From: Natrarchaeobius chitinivorans | GTDB taxonomy: Archaea > Halobacteriota > Halobacteria > Halobacteriales > Natrialbaceae | Assembly: GCF_003841505.1 (NCBI RefSeq) | Contig: NZ_REGA01000011.1 | Location: 1-64,000 of the forward strand | Direction of reading: 5' to 3' | DNA length: 64,000 nucleotides | Shown: in pieces, positions 1 to 8,304 of the stretch | Layout: every line of letters starts with the position of its first letter | Numbering within the stretch: position 1 is the stretch's first letter | The notes under the pieces: generated by a model | Database searches by the model: none | What the model saw: the letters and a program-made list of their open reading frames with translations, nothing else | Told to the model about the DNA's origin: nothing | Made by a program: the position numbers and the translations under genes

Positions 1-191
1 GTCTCATCAGCTGTCGAGTTGTAGCTGCGTCTGAAGCCAGCGAGTGTTCGGCTTTCGCCTGCGGCGAAACCGAACACGAATGCCCAGACGAATGCGGGAA
101 TCTGGAGCTTGCGGTCGCGTTCGACCACGCCGAGTTCCTCGGCGTGCTCTTCGAGGAACTCGGAGGGAAACAATGTAGTGAGCCGACGCAT
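1..191 (-). CDS. IS4-family (ISH8-type) transposase, N-terminal part
   Basis: The minus strand from the ATG at 191 encodes about 63 residues beginning MRRLTTLFPSEFLEEHAEEL, then a segment ending AGESRTLAGFRRSYNS. This matches my memory of the N-terminus of haloarchaeal ISH8-type DDE transposases. It is cut off by the window edge, so the catalytic DDE residues are not visible. An in-frame GTG ten codons upstream (219-221) is a possible alternative start. Such transposases catalyse cut-and-paste movement of the IS. Family assignment rests on recognition of the N-terminal sequence only. Confidence 0.75.
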   Translation of the reverse strand, partial: MRRLTTLFPSEFLEEHAEELGVVERDRKLQIPAFVWAFVFGFAAGESRTLAGFRRSYNSTADE

Positions 192-303
192 AATCCGAGA
201 TGAGGAGGTTTCGTTGTGCACACTCGATACCTCCTCATTCCTTCCGAAAAGTATCCACGATAAGCTGTCGCTGTCACGTGGTTTCACGCTTAGCTAAAGA
301 CGG
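1..303 (-). mobile_element. End of an ISH8-like (IS4-family) insertion sequence
   Basis: The window opens inside an insertion sequence. Its transposase reads leftward from about 191 and the element's outer end lies to the right. I place the end near 303 because a TIR sequence that occurs elsewhere in the window (9920-9957) resumes abruptly at 304. This suggests that the IS inserted into that repeat. The boundary is inferred: the other IS end lies outside the window, so the IS inverted repeats and target duplication cannot be compared. Confidence 0.6.
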
Positions 304-324
304 ATAGTTCCAGTTGTTACTATA
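304..324. repeat. Truncated terminal repeat of the TATAGTAAC family
   Basis: These 21 bases are identical to the outermost 21 bases of the right terminal repeat of the element at 9672-9957. The identity stops sharply at 304, where IS-derived sequence begins. It is best read as the surviving end of a TIR element interrupted by the IS. Confidence 0.6.
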
Positions 325-534
325 AACCGCGCGGGTGTGAGAGGTATGAAAGTAATTGGATAAGAGAGGCAAATACGGGTGTTTTAGCTCTTTTTTCGGA
401 TTACAATCTGACCGCAGTTTCGCCAATTATCGTGGTTCTCAGATAGAGCGTCCGTAACCCAATAACTCTGCAAAATCCTCTATCGATGGGCGATAATTCA
501 AAAATTTTGTTTAACGCACGTGCTACGCTGGTGT
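325..534. other. Intergenic, no gene seen
   Basis: AT-richer spacer between the IS/TIR debris and the 3' end of the ferredoxin gene. I see no credible ORF, tRNA or strong repeat here. Confidence 0.5.
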
Positions 535-924
535 CTAGATGACGCGGTTTTGCAGGTAGTCGAGGTGCTTTGCGTTGTAGACGATCTTGACCTCGTCGGT
601 TTCGGCCGAACCGATACAGGTCAGGACGACGTTTTTGTCCTCGACTTCCTCGTCCGAGAGGATCTGCTGCATGTCCATGTCGATTTCGCCCTCGACGATG
701 ATCGCAGCGCAGTTTGCACACGCGCCTGCACGACACGAGAAGGGCCAGTCGTAGCCCTGTGCCTCTGCGGCCTCGAGGATGTACTCGCCCTCGTTGACCT
801 CGAGCGTCCCGTAATCTTCGTCGTCGAGGCCCTGTTCGGCGGCGTCCTCGAAGACGTCGTCGTCGTAAATGTCCCAGCCGTTGTCGTCCACTACTTCGTA
901 GTTGAGGTATTCTACCGTGGGCAT
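535..924 (-). CDS. Halophilic plant-type [2Fe-2S] ferredoxin
   Basis: The 129-residue acidic protein has the plant-type [2Fe-2S] motif: Cys64, Cys69, Cys72 (CRAGACANC) and Cys103 (LTCIG). It has the acidic N-terminal extension typical of halobacterial ferredoxins, and the length matches that family. It carries single electrons in the cytosol, classically for 2-oxoacid:ferredoxin oxidoreductases. I chose the ATG at 924 because [10 protein letters not shown] is the family N-terminus; a longer frame to 975 runs into the promoter. An AT-rich tract (TTAAAAAG, about 978-985) lies about 55-60 bases upstream of the start and could be its TATA box. It is monocistronic. Confidence 0.95.
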   Translation of the reverse strand: MPTVEYLNYEVVDDNGWDIYDDDVFEDAAEQGLDDEDYGTLEVNEGEYILEAAEAQGYDWPFSCRAGACANCAAIIVEGEIDMDMQQILSDEEVEDKNVVLTCIGSAETDEVKIVYNAKHLDYLQNRVI

Positions 925-1310
925 CACCCGTCGATTCACGTCCCGCACTGGTATAGCTTGCTGTTCCGTCCGCAATCACTTTTTAAGGCGTGCTCAAAAT
1001 GTCGCGGTACGAACCGGCAAGCGATAGGCTGAGAGGGATTATCGTAGCCAACCGCCACTTCCGAGACCCGGTCTTCGGCGTGGTATCTCGGTTTGCCGGA
1101 AGAAAACTATGAACGTCTACGATATTCTCTATGAGTGGTGCAAATACATGTCTTACCGTTGATACCTCGAGTGGAACGATATCGAATCGGACGGATTGGT
1201 CACCGACCGACCGGCTGACCGCGAACTGCCCCCGTTTGGACGGCGATAATCGACGGTAACCGTTCGAACGAGGAGGCCGGGAGTACATCGGAGAATCGTC
1301 CGGCTGGAGG
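925..1310. other. Intergenic region with ferredoxin promoter
   Basis: A 386-base gap. The left part holds the ferredoxin promoter. The rest (about 1000-1310) has no convincing ORF on either strand and no repeat that I can recognise. Confidence 0.5.
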
Positions 1311-2492
1311 TCAAAAGCCGAAAATCGGCACGAATCGGAACGTAAGGAACGCACCGGCGGTGGAGATAATCGGAACGACGTTTTGCATGAGGATCACGCG
1401 AGCAGTCGTCGAGGGATCGAAAAGGTCGGACGCCTTCGGGATGTCTCTGGGATCTTCGGTTCCGATTTTGGGGGGCTCTTCGCCTTCCTCTTCGGCGGTA
1501 AGCGCGCCGACGGAGACGCGTGTTTCCTCGCCGCGGGCGGCGTCCGGGATCGTCGTCGTCCTCGTTGCTCGACCCCAGCCGAGCCCGATGATGCTCATGG
1601 TCGCGATGACCACGAAACTCGCCGGGATACCGATGAACGAGAGCCCGACGACGAGCGTGGAACTGATGACGGCCACGACGATTGCTGCCGTCAACGGAAG
1701 GTTCGTGATGTCGTTGCCGAGCGTGTCGAGCGTTCGTCGAGCGATGGTGAAACAGCCGACGGCGACGGCGATCGATCCGAGCAGTATGAGCGGCACCATT
1801 TCGATTTCGCCGGTGCCGTAGATCGGTGCGATCGCGTTCGCGATGTTGCTCGTTCCCGAGGAAAACCCCATCAGACAGCCGATTCCGACGACAATGAACG
1901 CGCCAGTGATTTCGCGGCGGTCCGCGTTTTCACCGAATCGGAGCCGTGGGATCAGTCCCGATCGGTCGACGGTGATCATCTCACGGTCGCTATCGCTGGC
2001 TTCGATCGCGATCCAGGCGTTAATTTTGGGGTAGAAGTACCGACCGACGATGCCAGCTACCCAGAAGCCGATAATCGGGGCGACGATCCACCAGACGACG
2101 ATCTCGCCCAGAACGGCGAGGTTGAGTTCCCCGGTCGCGAGGCCGAGTGCGGCGATCGCGCCGACGGCCGTCATCGACGTCGAAGCGGGGACGCCGGCGT
2201 AGTTGCCGACGAACAGCGCGCCGCCGATGAAAAAGAGGACGGCGACGTTCGCTCGAAGCGTGAAAATATCGGTCGTGTGAACGAGTTCGTCCCCGAGCGT
2301 CGTGACGACGTTCGGACCGATCGTGATCGCACCGAGAAAGAAAAACACCGACATCAGCGCCGCCGCCATCAGTTTGGTAATTACGTTGGCACCGACGGCA
2401 GGACCGAACGCAGGCCCCGTCGTCGCGCCACCGATGTTGTAGCCGACGAAGACTGCAACGATGAGCCCCACGATCAACAGTACTTCTGTCAC
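1311..2492 (-). CDS. PiT-family inorganic phosphate permease
   Basis: A 393-residue polytopic membrane protein of the PiT (low-affinity phosphate:cation symporter) family. The N-terminal signature GYNIGGATTGPAFGPAVGA and the internal repeat containing GTSNIANAIAPI are the two inverted PiT motifs. A hydrophilic loop follows residue about 330 and a final helix pair closes the protein. I chose the GTG at 2492 because MTEVLLIVGLIVAVF then aligns with the start of the second permease at 5340. Another GTG lies five codons upstream. It transports orthophosphate across the cytoplasmic membrane. A paralogue lies 1.7 kb away, with a stress protein and repeat protein between them. Confidence 0.9.
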   Translation of the reverse strand: MTEVLLIVGLIVAVFVGYNIGGATTGPAFGPAVGANVITKLMAAALMSVFFFLGAITIGPNVVTTLGDELVHTTDIFTLRANVAVLFFIGGALFVGNYAGVPASTSMTAVGAIAALGLATGELNLAVLGEIVVWWIVAPIIGFWVAGIVGRYFYPKINAWIAIEASDSDREMITVDRSGLIPRLRFGENADRREITGAFIVVGIGCLMGFSSGTSNIANAIAPIYGTGEIEMVPLILLGSIAVAVGCFTIARRTLDTLGNDITNLPLTAAIVVAVISSTLVVGLSFIGIPASFVVIATMSIIGLGWGRATRTTTIPDAARGEETRVSVGALTAEEEGEEPPKIGTEDPRDIPKASDLFDPSTTARVILMQNVVPIISTAGAFLTFRFVPIFGF

Positions 2493-2700
2493 ATCAGGTG
2501 TACACACTTTCCATCCCTAAAAACACGCCTATTTTGCCCGTCACTGTCCAGTGAAACACGTCCAGAACCGACCACTCTCCGAGTCGGTGGGGCCGTCTCG
2601 AGGATGGATATCGGTTCGATGCGTCGCGGTCCAACCAGTTGCTGCCGAGAGGAATCAATCCTAAAGAACTTCAATCGAGCGTACCGTGGAGTACAGTAAC

Positions 2701-2841
2701 ATGTATTTCGACTCGAAACGCGTCGTGGAAGACGATCGGGGGGGAACTGAATCGCCGGTCCTGTACGACGGCAGTGAGCACAGCTACCGGAACTTCTCCG
2801 GAGTTCAGCTCGAACGTCCCGATGGTGATCGGTCATGCTGA
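2701..2841 (+). CDS. Small hypothetical protein, 46 aa
   Basis: An ATG-started frame encoding MYFDSKRVVEDDRGG and about 30 further polar residues. Its TGA (2839-2841) overlaps the ATG of the next gene (2835) in a translational-coupling arrangement. The residue use is acidic like the neighbours. There is no recognisable domain. The overlap and the upstream AT-rich promoter-like sequence are the main support. It could instead be a leader of the repeat-protein mRNA. Confidence 0.5.
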   Translation: MYFDSKRVVEDDRGGTESPVLYDGSEHSYRNFSGVQLERPDGDRSC

Positions 2842-3650
2842 ACCCGGTCCGTGTCGATGCGGCTGTCGACCTCGCTTACGGCGCGTTGATCGGCCTCTCG
2901 ATCCTTCTGATTCTGTTCCTTGGCACGAACGTCGGGATCGCTTTCGGTGTGGGTGTGTTCGCATCGTACGTGGTCCACGTCGTCTGGAAGATGGCGCGGT
3001 TCGATCCCGACTGGATGACTAGAGCGGTCCAGGAGTCGGTCGAGGAAAGCGTCGGAGAAACGGTTGAAGAGAGCGTTGGAGAGACAGTCGAGGCGAAAGT
3101 CAGCGAGACGGTCGAGGAGAGCGTGGGCGAGACGGTCGAAGAGACGGTCGAGAAAACAGTCGGAGAGACGGTCGAGAAGACAGTCGGAGAAACAGTTGAA
3201 GAGAGCGTGGGCGAAACGGTCGAGGCGAAAGTCAGCGAGACGGTCGAGGAGAGCGTCGGAGAGACGGTCGAAGAGAGAGTAGGTGAGACAGTCGAAGAGA
3301 CGGTCGAGAAAACAGTTGGGGAAACCGTCGAAGAGAGCGTGGGCGAAACGGTCGAGGAAAAAGTCAGTGAAACGGTCGAGGAGAGCGTCGGAGAGACGGT
3401 CGAAGAGAGAGTAGGCGAGACAGTCGAGAAAACAGTCGGAGAAACCGTCGAGGAAGCCGTCGAACGGACCGTTGGTCGGCAACTCGAGGAGATGCAAGCG
3501 GAGGTTCAGGCCGTCGAGGAACGAGTCGATCGCCGCCCTCGCGAGGACGAAGTCGAGCAGTTGATCGATAGCTCCATCGACGAGAAACCCGACCGCAACG
3601 ACGACAACGACGACGATAAACCGGCTCGAGACGACGCCGAAGAGTCATAG
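2835..3650 (+). CDS. Membrane-anchored protein with long four-residue repeat
   Basis: This 271-residue protein starts with two hydrophobic segments (about residues 10-30 and 33-50). From residue 67 to about 214 it is an uninterrupted run of tetrads of the type E-T-V-E / E-S-V-G (about 37 tetrads). A higher-order 44-residue block recurs three times. The tail (about 215-271) is charged and ends in an Asp-rich stretch. Valine at every fourth position fits a long amphipathic helix, not a canonical heptad coiled coil. Function is unknown. It sits between two phosphate permeases and just before a universal stress protein (opposite strand), so a role in the envelope or as a membrane-tethered rod or scaffold is only a guess. 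Confidence 0.8.
   Translation: MLNPVRVDAAVDLAYGALIGLSILLILFLGTNVGIAFGVGVFASYVVHVVWKMARFDPDWMTRAVQESVEESVGETVEESVGETVEAKVSETVEESVGETVEETVEKTVGETVEKTVGETVEESVGETVEAKVSETVEESVGETVEERVGETVEETVEKTVGETVEESVGETVEEKVSETVEESVGETVEERVGETVEKTVGETVEEAVERTVGRQLEEMQAEVQAVEERVDRRPREDEVEQLIDSSIDEKPDRNDDNDDDKPARDDAEES
3033..3476 (+). repeat. Protein-coding tetrad repeat, 132-bp higher-order units
   Basis: The DNA is built of 12-bp codon tetrads (typically GAGACGGTCGAG or variants) arranged in three about 132-bp blocks, corresponding to 44 residues each. It is in frame throughout. Synonymous differences between units show that it is not a very recent expansion. Confidence 0.85.
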
Positions 3651-3695
3651 AGATTGTTACACCGATTTACTGGTGTGACCGCAGACGGGTCGCGG

Positions 3696-4121
3696 TTACC
3701 GGACGACGACGACCGGGACCGGTGATTGGCGAACGATTTTATCCGCGACGTTGCCGACGAAGAGGCGATCGGATACCGATCCACCGTGAGCACCGACCAC
3801 GATCGTCTCGTAGTCGTCGGCCCGGTTGAGGATCGCACGAACGGGATGGCCCAGTTTGACGACGGTCTCTACGTCCGCGTCGCTGTCGGCGTTCGCGACG
3901 AGTTCGCGTGCACGGTCGAACGTCGGCTGGGCGTGTTCCTGTGCAGTCCCCTCGAGGTCGTCCGCAAGCGCCAGTCCAGTCGCCTTGCCCCACAGCGGCG
4001 ACGGTTCTCCGACGACGTGCAAGACGGTTATCTCGGCGTCCGGATACGCCTCGAGTGCGTAAGTGAGTGCCTGTTCGCTCATATCGGAGCCGTCCATCGG
4101 AACGAGAACGCGCGAGATCAT
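3696..4121 (-). CDS. Universal stress protein (UspA family)
   Basis: A 141-residue single-domain Usp protein: N-terminal MISRVLVPMDGSDMSEQAL, a central variable part, and a C-terminal VVGAHGGSVSDRLFVGNVAD. The last segment resembles the nucleotide-binding G-x2-G-x9-G-(S/T) motif, but the final S/T is Asn. The ATG at 4121 gives the usual family start. Usp proteins are cytosolic and often bind ATP or AMP. Here the gene lies between two PiT permeases on the same strand, 52 bases downstream of the second one, so a link to phosphate or ion stress is plausible but inferred. Confidence 0.9.
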   Translation of the reverse strand: MISRVLVPMDGSDMSEQALTYALEAYPDAEITVLHVVGEPSPLWGKATGLALADDLEGTAQEHAQPTFDRARELVANADSDADVETVVKLGHPVRAILNRADDYETIVVGAHGGSVSDRLFVGNVADKIVRQSPVPVVVVR

Positions 4122-4173
4122 ACGCGTTCTACGCGGGGGGAGCGAATAAACGCCTGGGTCGGGTTCTGGAGCG

Positions 4174-5340
4174 TCATCCGACGAGGAAGACGACGTTGAA
4201 GAAGCCGTAAGCGAGTAGCGTCGACATCGATGGGCCGACGATCCACATCGAGACGTACTTGATGACGGCCCGCGGGTTGAAGAGATCCCCGGCATCCAGG
4301 GCCGCCTCGGATTCTTCCGCGCCGATTTCGGTGACTGGGGCGTCGGGTTCGGCCGTCAGCGCCCCCATGGCGATCTCCGCGTCAGAACTTCCACGAATCG
4401 CCTCGCGAGCCGTAATAGGACGAGTCGCACGGCCCCAGCCGAGGCCGACGATCGTCATCACCGAGGACATCACGAGACTGATCGGAATGCCCATCCACGA
4501 GAGGGTGGTTGTGATCGTCGAGGCGGTTATCATGACGATCAGCGCCGCCAGAAGGGGAATGTCGCTCAGTTCGCTGCCGACGGACTCCATCGTTCGGCGC
4601 GCGATCGTAAACCCACCGAGTCCGATGGCGAGCGTCGCGACGACGATCGCGGTGTTCGGCTCGAGCGCGCCGCTGCTGACCAGCGGCGCGACAGCGTTCG
4701 GGACGTTGCTCGCCCCGGCACTGAAGGCCATGTAACACCCAATGACGAAGACGACGATCGTTCCCGCGATTTCCTGCGTGGTCGTGTTCGGTCCGAATCC
4801 GATCGGCAGTCTCGAGTCGGCCGGAAAAAAGACGAGAAGCGGTCCCTCGGTGGACGTGATCTCGAAGCGTCGGTTGAGCTCCGGATAGACGTACCGCCCG
4901 ATCGTCGCACCGATCCAGAAGCCGATGATCGGCGTGACGACCCACCACGAGACGATCCAGCCGATCGTCTCGAAGTTGAGGGTATCCGTCGCGAGACCGA
5001 GCCCCGCGATCGCCCCGACGGTGGTCATCGACGTCGGAACGGGGACACCGAAGACGTTCGCCACGAGTATTCCCATCCCGATGAAAAACAGGACGGCGAC
5101 CCCGGCCGCCAGCGAAATCTCGATGTGGATGATTCCCGCGCTCAGCGTCTCCATGACGTTTTGTCCGACGGTCCAGCCGCCGAGAAAGACGAAAAACGTC
5201 ATGAGTCCTGCAGCAGTCGTCTTCCGCAAGAGCCCAGCACCGACGGCGGGACCCCACGCGATCCCCGTCGACGATCCGCCGATATTGAACCCCACGAAAA
5301 CGGAGGCAACGACTCCGACCAGCAGAAGGGTTTCCACCAT
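4174..5340 (-). CDS. PiT-family inorganic phosphate permease (second copy)
   Basis: A 388-residue paralogue of the permease at 1311-2492, starting MVETLLLVGVVASVFVGFNI. It has the same paired motifs (GGSSTGIAWGPAVGAG and AGASNVPNAVAPLV), a similar hydrophilic loop (about residues 310-345) and a C-terminal helix pair. It probably forms a transcription unit with the downstream universal stress protein gene (52-base spacing). The upstream AT-rich sequence around 5385-5410 could hold the promoter. Two non-identical copies this close suggest duplication with divergence. Confidence 0.9.
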   Translation of the reverse strand: MVETLLLVGVVASVFVGFNIGGSSTGIAWGPAVGAGLLRKTTAAGLMTFFVFLGGWTVGQNVMETLSAGIIHIEISLAAGVAVLFFIGMGILVANVFGVPVPTSMTTVGAIAGLGLATDTLNFETIGWIVSWWVVTPIIGFWIGATIGRYVYPELNRRFEITSTEGPLLVFFPADSRLPIGFGPNTTTQEIAGTIVVFVIGCYMAFSAGASNVPNAVAPLVSSGALEPNTAIVVATLAIGLGGFTIARRTMESVGSELSDIPLLAALIVMITASTITTTLSWMGIPISLVMSSVMTIVGLGWGRATRPITAREAIRGSSDAEIAMGALTAEPDAPVTEIGAEESEAALDAGDLFNPRAVIKYVSMWIVGPSMSTLLAYGFFNVVFLVG

Positions 5341-5473
5341 CGGCCGACGATACGGCTGTCGGTCTGAAATAGATACTGGATCCTACAAATACGTTATGTA
5401 GATCATATCACATTCGGTGCTCGAGACCGACGAAGTCGGTGGCTTTAGGCGGTCGCTTCCCTTCCGTCCGGCC

Positions 5474-6205
5474 ATGACAGCGTTTCCCGAATTTCGAGTG
5501 ATTCCCGCGGTCGACGTACAGGACGGCGAGGTCGTGCAACTCGTCCAGGGCGAACGCGGCACCGAAAAGCGCTACGGCGAACCGGTCGAAGCCGCCAGAC
5601 GCTGGATCGACGCCGGCGCGACGATGCTCCACCTCGTCGACCTGGACGGTGCGTTCGACGGCGAACGCGCCAACGCCAACGCGATCGACTCGGTCCTCGA
5701 GGCCGTCGACGTGCCGACGCAACTGGGCGGCGGGATTCGAACCGTCGAGGACGCCACGGGGCTGCTCGAGCGCGGACTCGACCGCGTCATCCTGGGAACG
5801 GCGGCGGTCGAAAACCCGGAGATCGTCGCGGAGATCAGCGCGGAACACCCCGATAGCGTCGTCGTCAGCCTCGACGCGAAAGACGGCGAGGTCGTCGTCG
5901 AGGGGTGGACCGAAGGGGCGGGGATCTCGCCCGTCGAGGCGGCCGAGCGGTACGAAGAGCTCGGTGCCGGCGCGATCCTCTTTACGAACGTCGACGTGGA
6001 GGGACGACTCGAGGGCGTCGCGACCGAACCCGTGCGGGATCTGGTCGACGCCACCGACGTCCCGGTGATCGCGAGCGGCGGCGTGGCGACGCTCGAGGAC
6101 GTGCGAGCGCTCGAGGACGCCGGCGCGGCCGCCGTCGTCGTCGGGAGCGCGCTGTACGAAGGCGAGTTCACGCTCTCGGAGGCACAGCGAGCGGTCTCCG
6201 ACTGA
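5474..6205 (+). CDS. hisA: ProFAR isomerase of histidine biosynthesis
   Basis: A 243-residue TIM-barrel protein. It begins with FRVIPAVDVQDGEVVQLVQG, where the Asp after PAV is the first catalytic Asp. LGGGIRTVED and VIASGGVATLEDV are phosphate-binding loops. HisA converts ProFAR to PRFAR in the cytosol. I chose the ATG at 5474 over one at 5417 because the extra 19 residues are unlike the family and lie in the leader. It stands alone here, as his genes are scattered in haloarchaea. Confidence 0.95.
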   Translation: MTAFPEFRVIPAVDVQDGEVVQLVQGERGTEKRYGEPVEAARRWIDAGATMLHLVDLDGAFDGERANANAIDSVLEAVDVPTQLGGGIRTVEDATGLLERGLDRVILGTAAVENPEIVAEISAEHPDSVVVSLDAKDGEVVVEGWTEGAGISPVEAAERYEELGAGAILFTNVDVEGRLEGVATEPVRDLVDATDVPVIASGGVATLEDVRALEDAGAAAVVVGSALYEGEFTLSEAQRAVSD

Positions 6206-6324
6206 AGGCGTTCACCGGGATACGACCGCGAGCCAGACTCACCGTGGAGTTCACTCGTGGACTGGCCGGCAAACGATGTGGTACCCACTGCAACTCGCTG
6301 TCCGCCTGATCGAGCGAGGGCTGG

Positions 6325-6353
6325 GCGGTCAGTGTATGAATAGTTACAGTTGG
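6325..6353. repeat. Solo fragment of the TATAGTAAC-family terminal repeat
   Basis: A 29-base stretch (GCGGTCAGTGTATGAATAGT and nine more) matches the inner part of the right TIR of the element at 9672-9957 with a few substitutions. The outer TTACTATA is missing. No partner repeat lies nearby, so this is a relic. Confidence 0.55.
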
Positions 6354-6427
6354 ACCACGACCCTACATTTCACAGCACGAATGTATGACTAAAGTCACTT
6401 TCCAATAAACTTATACTAATTTAGTTT

Positions 6428-6613
6428 TTGTTGAATAGCGTAGCTGGCACGCTACTGAAGGACGTGAAATCGATACGTAAGTTAATGGATAGTACTGGAT
6501 CGAAATTCGCGAGCGAGCGAACCTTCCAGTGTACGGTTTGCAGTTGTACGTATAGTCGCCGAAAGAGCACCTGTGAGGAGTGCTGGAACGATCGCCTCGT
6601 CCGTGTGGAGTAA
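6428..6613 (+). CDS. Small zinc-finger protein, 61 aa
   Basis: A short frame with two CxxC knuckles: Cys35/Cys38 (plus Cys40) and Cys49/Cys52, separated by a basic turn. This is the layout of haloarchaeal zinc-finger microproteins of about 60 residues, which have roles in regulation. The start is uncertain: TTG at 6428, or ATG at 6485 giving 42 residues. A TATA-like AACTTATACTAA lies at about 6408-6419. The coding sequence is AT-richer than its neighbours. No partner gene is evident. Confidence 0.55.
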   Translation: MLNSVAGTLLKDVKSIRKLMDSTGSKFASERTFQCTVCSCTYSRRKSTCEECWNDRLVRVE

Positions 6614-6918
6614 CCGTCCGACGCCGAGAGCGACGAACGACTCACACGGACCGGTGTCAGTCAGTTTCGGAGACCGCATACAGGTCGCGATTTTATCGGT
6701 ACAACAGACCGGATCAACGCACTCGGGATCGACCGTACGACGGTTGGGGGCGTGGATGGCCGGATAACGGGTGTAACGACATAGCACGGCGAACAATTGG
6801 GTATACCACTATGAGGTTTATTCATCCAGGGGCAGTTCACGTGGTTCACTCGAGAAAGACGTTCAGACGTTCTAACAACCGTGTTTCCTTTATCGCTGCG
6901 CGAGTCGTGCCGTCACCT
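6614..6918. other. Intergenic, no gene seen
   Basis: A 305-base spacer upstream of the DUF7130-like gene. Longer frames extend through it, but they lack family resemblance and acidic composition. A promoter for the next gene is likely in the last 60 bases. Confidence 0.4.
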
Positions 6919-7218
6919 ATGGCCACCGAAAAACAGCGGCCTCGATTGGGGTTCGGCACGACCGTCTACACCGAAGACGGGGCGCGGATCGGTCAGATTC
7001 GCGGGTTCGACGAGGAGGGGTTCTACGTCACGCTTCGGGACGGCCTCGAGGGGATGAGCGTCGAACACGTCCGTTCCGGGCAGAAGTTCGGCGAGGCACA
7101 CCTGATGTGGCGGTGTCTCGAATGCGGCGAGATGGGAACGCTCGACCACGACCTTCCGGACAGTTGTCCCTCCTGTGGGACCGAACGGGAGAACCTCTAC
7201 TACTGGACCGAAGATTGA
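6919..7218 (+). CDS. Rubredoxin-like zinc-ribbon protein (DUF7130-like)
   Basis: This 99-residue protein has two parts. The N-terminal beta-rich half (GTTVYTEDGARIGQIRGFDE) resembles PRC-barrel-like small domains. The C-terminal half is a zinc ribbon or rubredoxin-like knuckle with WRCLECGEMG and DSCPSCG. It is conserved in haloarchaea. Metal binding is inferred from the four cysteines and the function is unknown. The ATG at 6919 fits the usual start. Its TGA stop is directly joined to a palindromic element (7218-7299). Confidence 0.85.
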   Translation: MATEKQRPRLGFGTTVYTEDGARIGQIRGFDEEGFYVTLRDGLEGMSVEHVRSGQKFGEAHLMWRCLECGEMGTLDHDLPDSCPSCGTERENLYYWTED

Positions 7219-7299
7219 GACGGACTGCTGTGCCGATTTACCAGCGGAATCGCCGGCACGGTCGCGGTTTCACCGGAAATGACGTACAGCAGTCCGTAT
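7218..7299 (+). repeat. Stop-anchored palindromic element, copy A
   Basis: The outer arms ACGGACTGCTGT (7220-7231) and ACAGCAGTCCGT (7286-7297) are perfectly complementary over 12 bp. The element's first base is the last A of the upstream TGA. It lies between two genes of the same direction. The inner stem is weaker than in other copies. Confidence 0.8.
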
Positions 7300-7351
7300 G
7301 AGAGGGGACGGAAACCGTTTTCATCCCGCCCTGCCCACTGCGACCCACAGC

Positions 7352-8254
7352 ATGGACATCGTCGTCTTCGGTGCCGGAAGCCTCGGGAGCCTCGTCGGCG
7401 GGCTGCTGGCTCGTGACTCCGCAAACGACGTCACGCTCGTCGCCCGGCGGAGCCACGTCGAGGCCGTCCGCGAGTCCGGACTGCGGATCGAGGGGGAACT
7501 CGAGGCCCGCGTCCGTCCCGCAGCGACGACTGACGGCCGGGAACTCGCGGCCGATCTGGCGATCGTGACAGTGAAATCGGCCGACACGGCCGCGGCGGCC
7601 GCGGCGCTCGCGACGGGATCGTTCGACGCCGTTCTCTCGCTGCAAAACGGGATGGGAAACGAGGAGACGCTGGCCGATGCTCTGGACGCGACGGTTCTGG
7701 CCGGAACGGCGAGCTACGGCGCGATCCGTCGGGAACCCGGTGTCGTCGAGTGCACCGGCCTCGGCGAGGTCGTCGTGGGTACTCGAGGCGGCGAGTCGAG
7801 CCTCGCGGATCGAGTCGGGCAGACGTTCGCCGCCTCCGGCCTCGAGACGACGGTTACCGACGACGTGTCACGTCGTCTGTGGGAAAAACTCGCCGTCAAC
7901 GCCGGCATCAACCCGGTGACGGCGCTGGCCGACGTCGACAACGGGGCCGTTCTCGAGGACCCCGCGAACGCCGTCGCTCGCGGGGCGACCCGCGAGGCGG
8001 CACGCGTCGCTCGAGCGTGTGACGTCGGCCTCTCGGACGGGGAGGCCGTCGCCACGATGGAAGCCGTCGCGGCCGACACCGCGGGGAACGTCTCATCGAT
8101 GCGCCAGGACGTTCTCGCGGGCCGCCCAACCGAGATCGACGCGATAAACGGATACGTGGTCGATCGAGCCGAGGAACGGGGCCTCGAGGCTCCGACGAAC
8201 CGGACGCTTGCGGCGCTACTTCGGACCTGGGAGCGTGAAAACGATCTCCGGTGA
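7352..8254 (+). CDS. panE: Ketopantoate reductase family protein
   Basis: A 300-residue NADPH-dependent reductase of the PanE/ApbA family, which reduces 2-dehydropantoate to pantoate for coenzyme A synthesis. The N-terminal Rossmann motif is GAGSLGSLVGG. The central QNGMGNEE is the substrate/cofactor loop. The C-terminal helical domain has LWEKLAVNAGINPVTAL with the catalytic Lys. Length is typical. The ATG at 7352 gives the MDIVVFGAG start. It converges with the NifU-like gene. PanE paralogues with other substrates exist, so the pathway role is probable, not proven. Confidence 0.85.
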   Translation: MDIVVFGAGSLGSLVGGLLARDSANDVTLVARRSHVEAVRESGLRIEGELEARVRPAATTDGRELAADLAIVTVKSADTAAAAAALATGSFDAVLSLQNGMGNEETLADALDATVLAGTASYGAIRREPGVVECTGLGEVVVGTRGGESSLADRVGQTFAASGLETTVTDDVSRRLWEKLAVNAGINPVTALADVDNGAVLEDPANAVARGATREAARVARACDVGLSDGEAVATMEAVAADTAGNVSSMRQDVLAGRPTEIDAINGYVVDRAEERGLEAPTNRTLAALLRTWERENDLR

Positions 8255-8304
8255 TCAGAACAATTGCGAGGAAACGGCCTCTGGTCACCGCACCCGAAGC
8301 GTTA

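Noticed and set aside
1383-2699. Long plus-strand frame of 438 codons opposite the first phosphate permease
   Set aside because: Rich in Arg/Asp in a pattern expected from the antisense of a GC-rich gene, no family features, and the opposite strand encodes a clear PiT permease.
3033-3476. Possible CRISPR or satellite array
   Set aside because: The repeat is in frame, codes for protein, has no spacers and has 12-bp periodicity.
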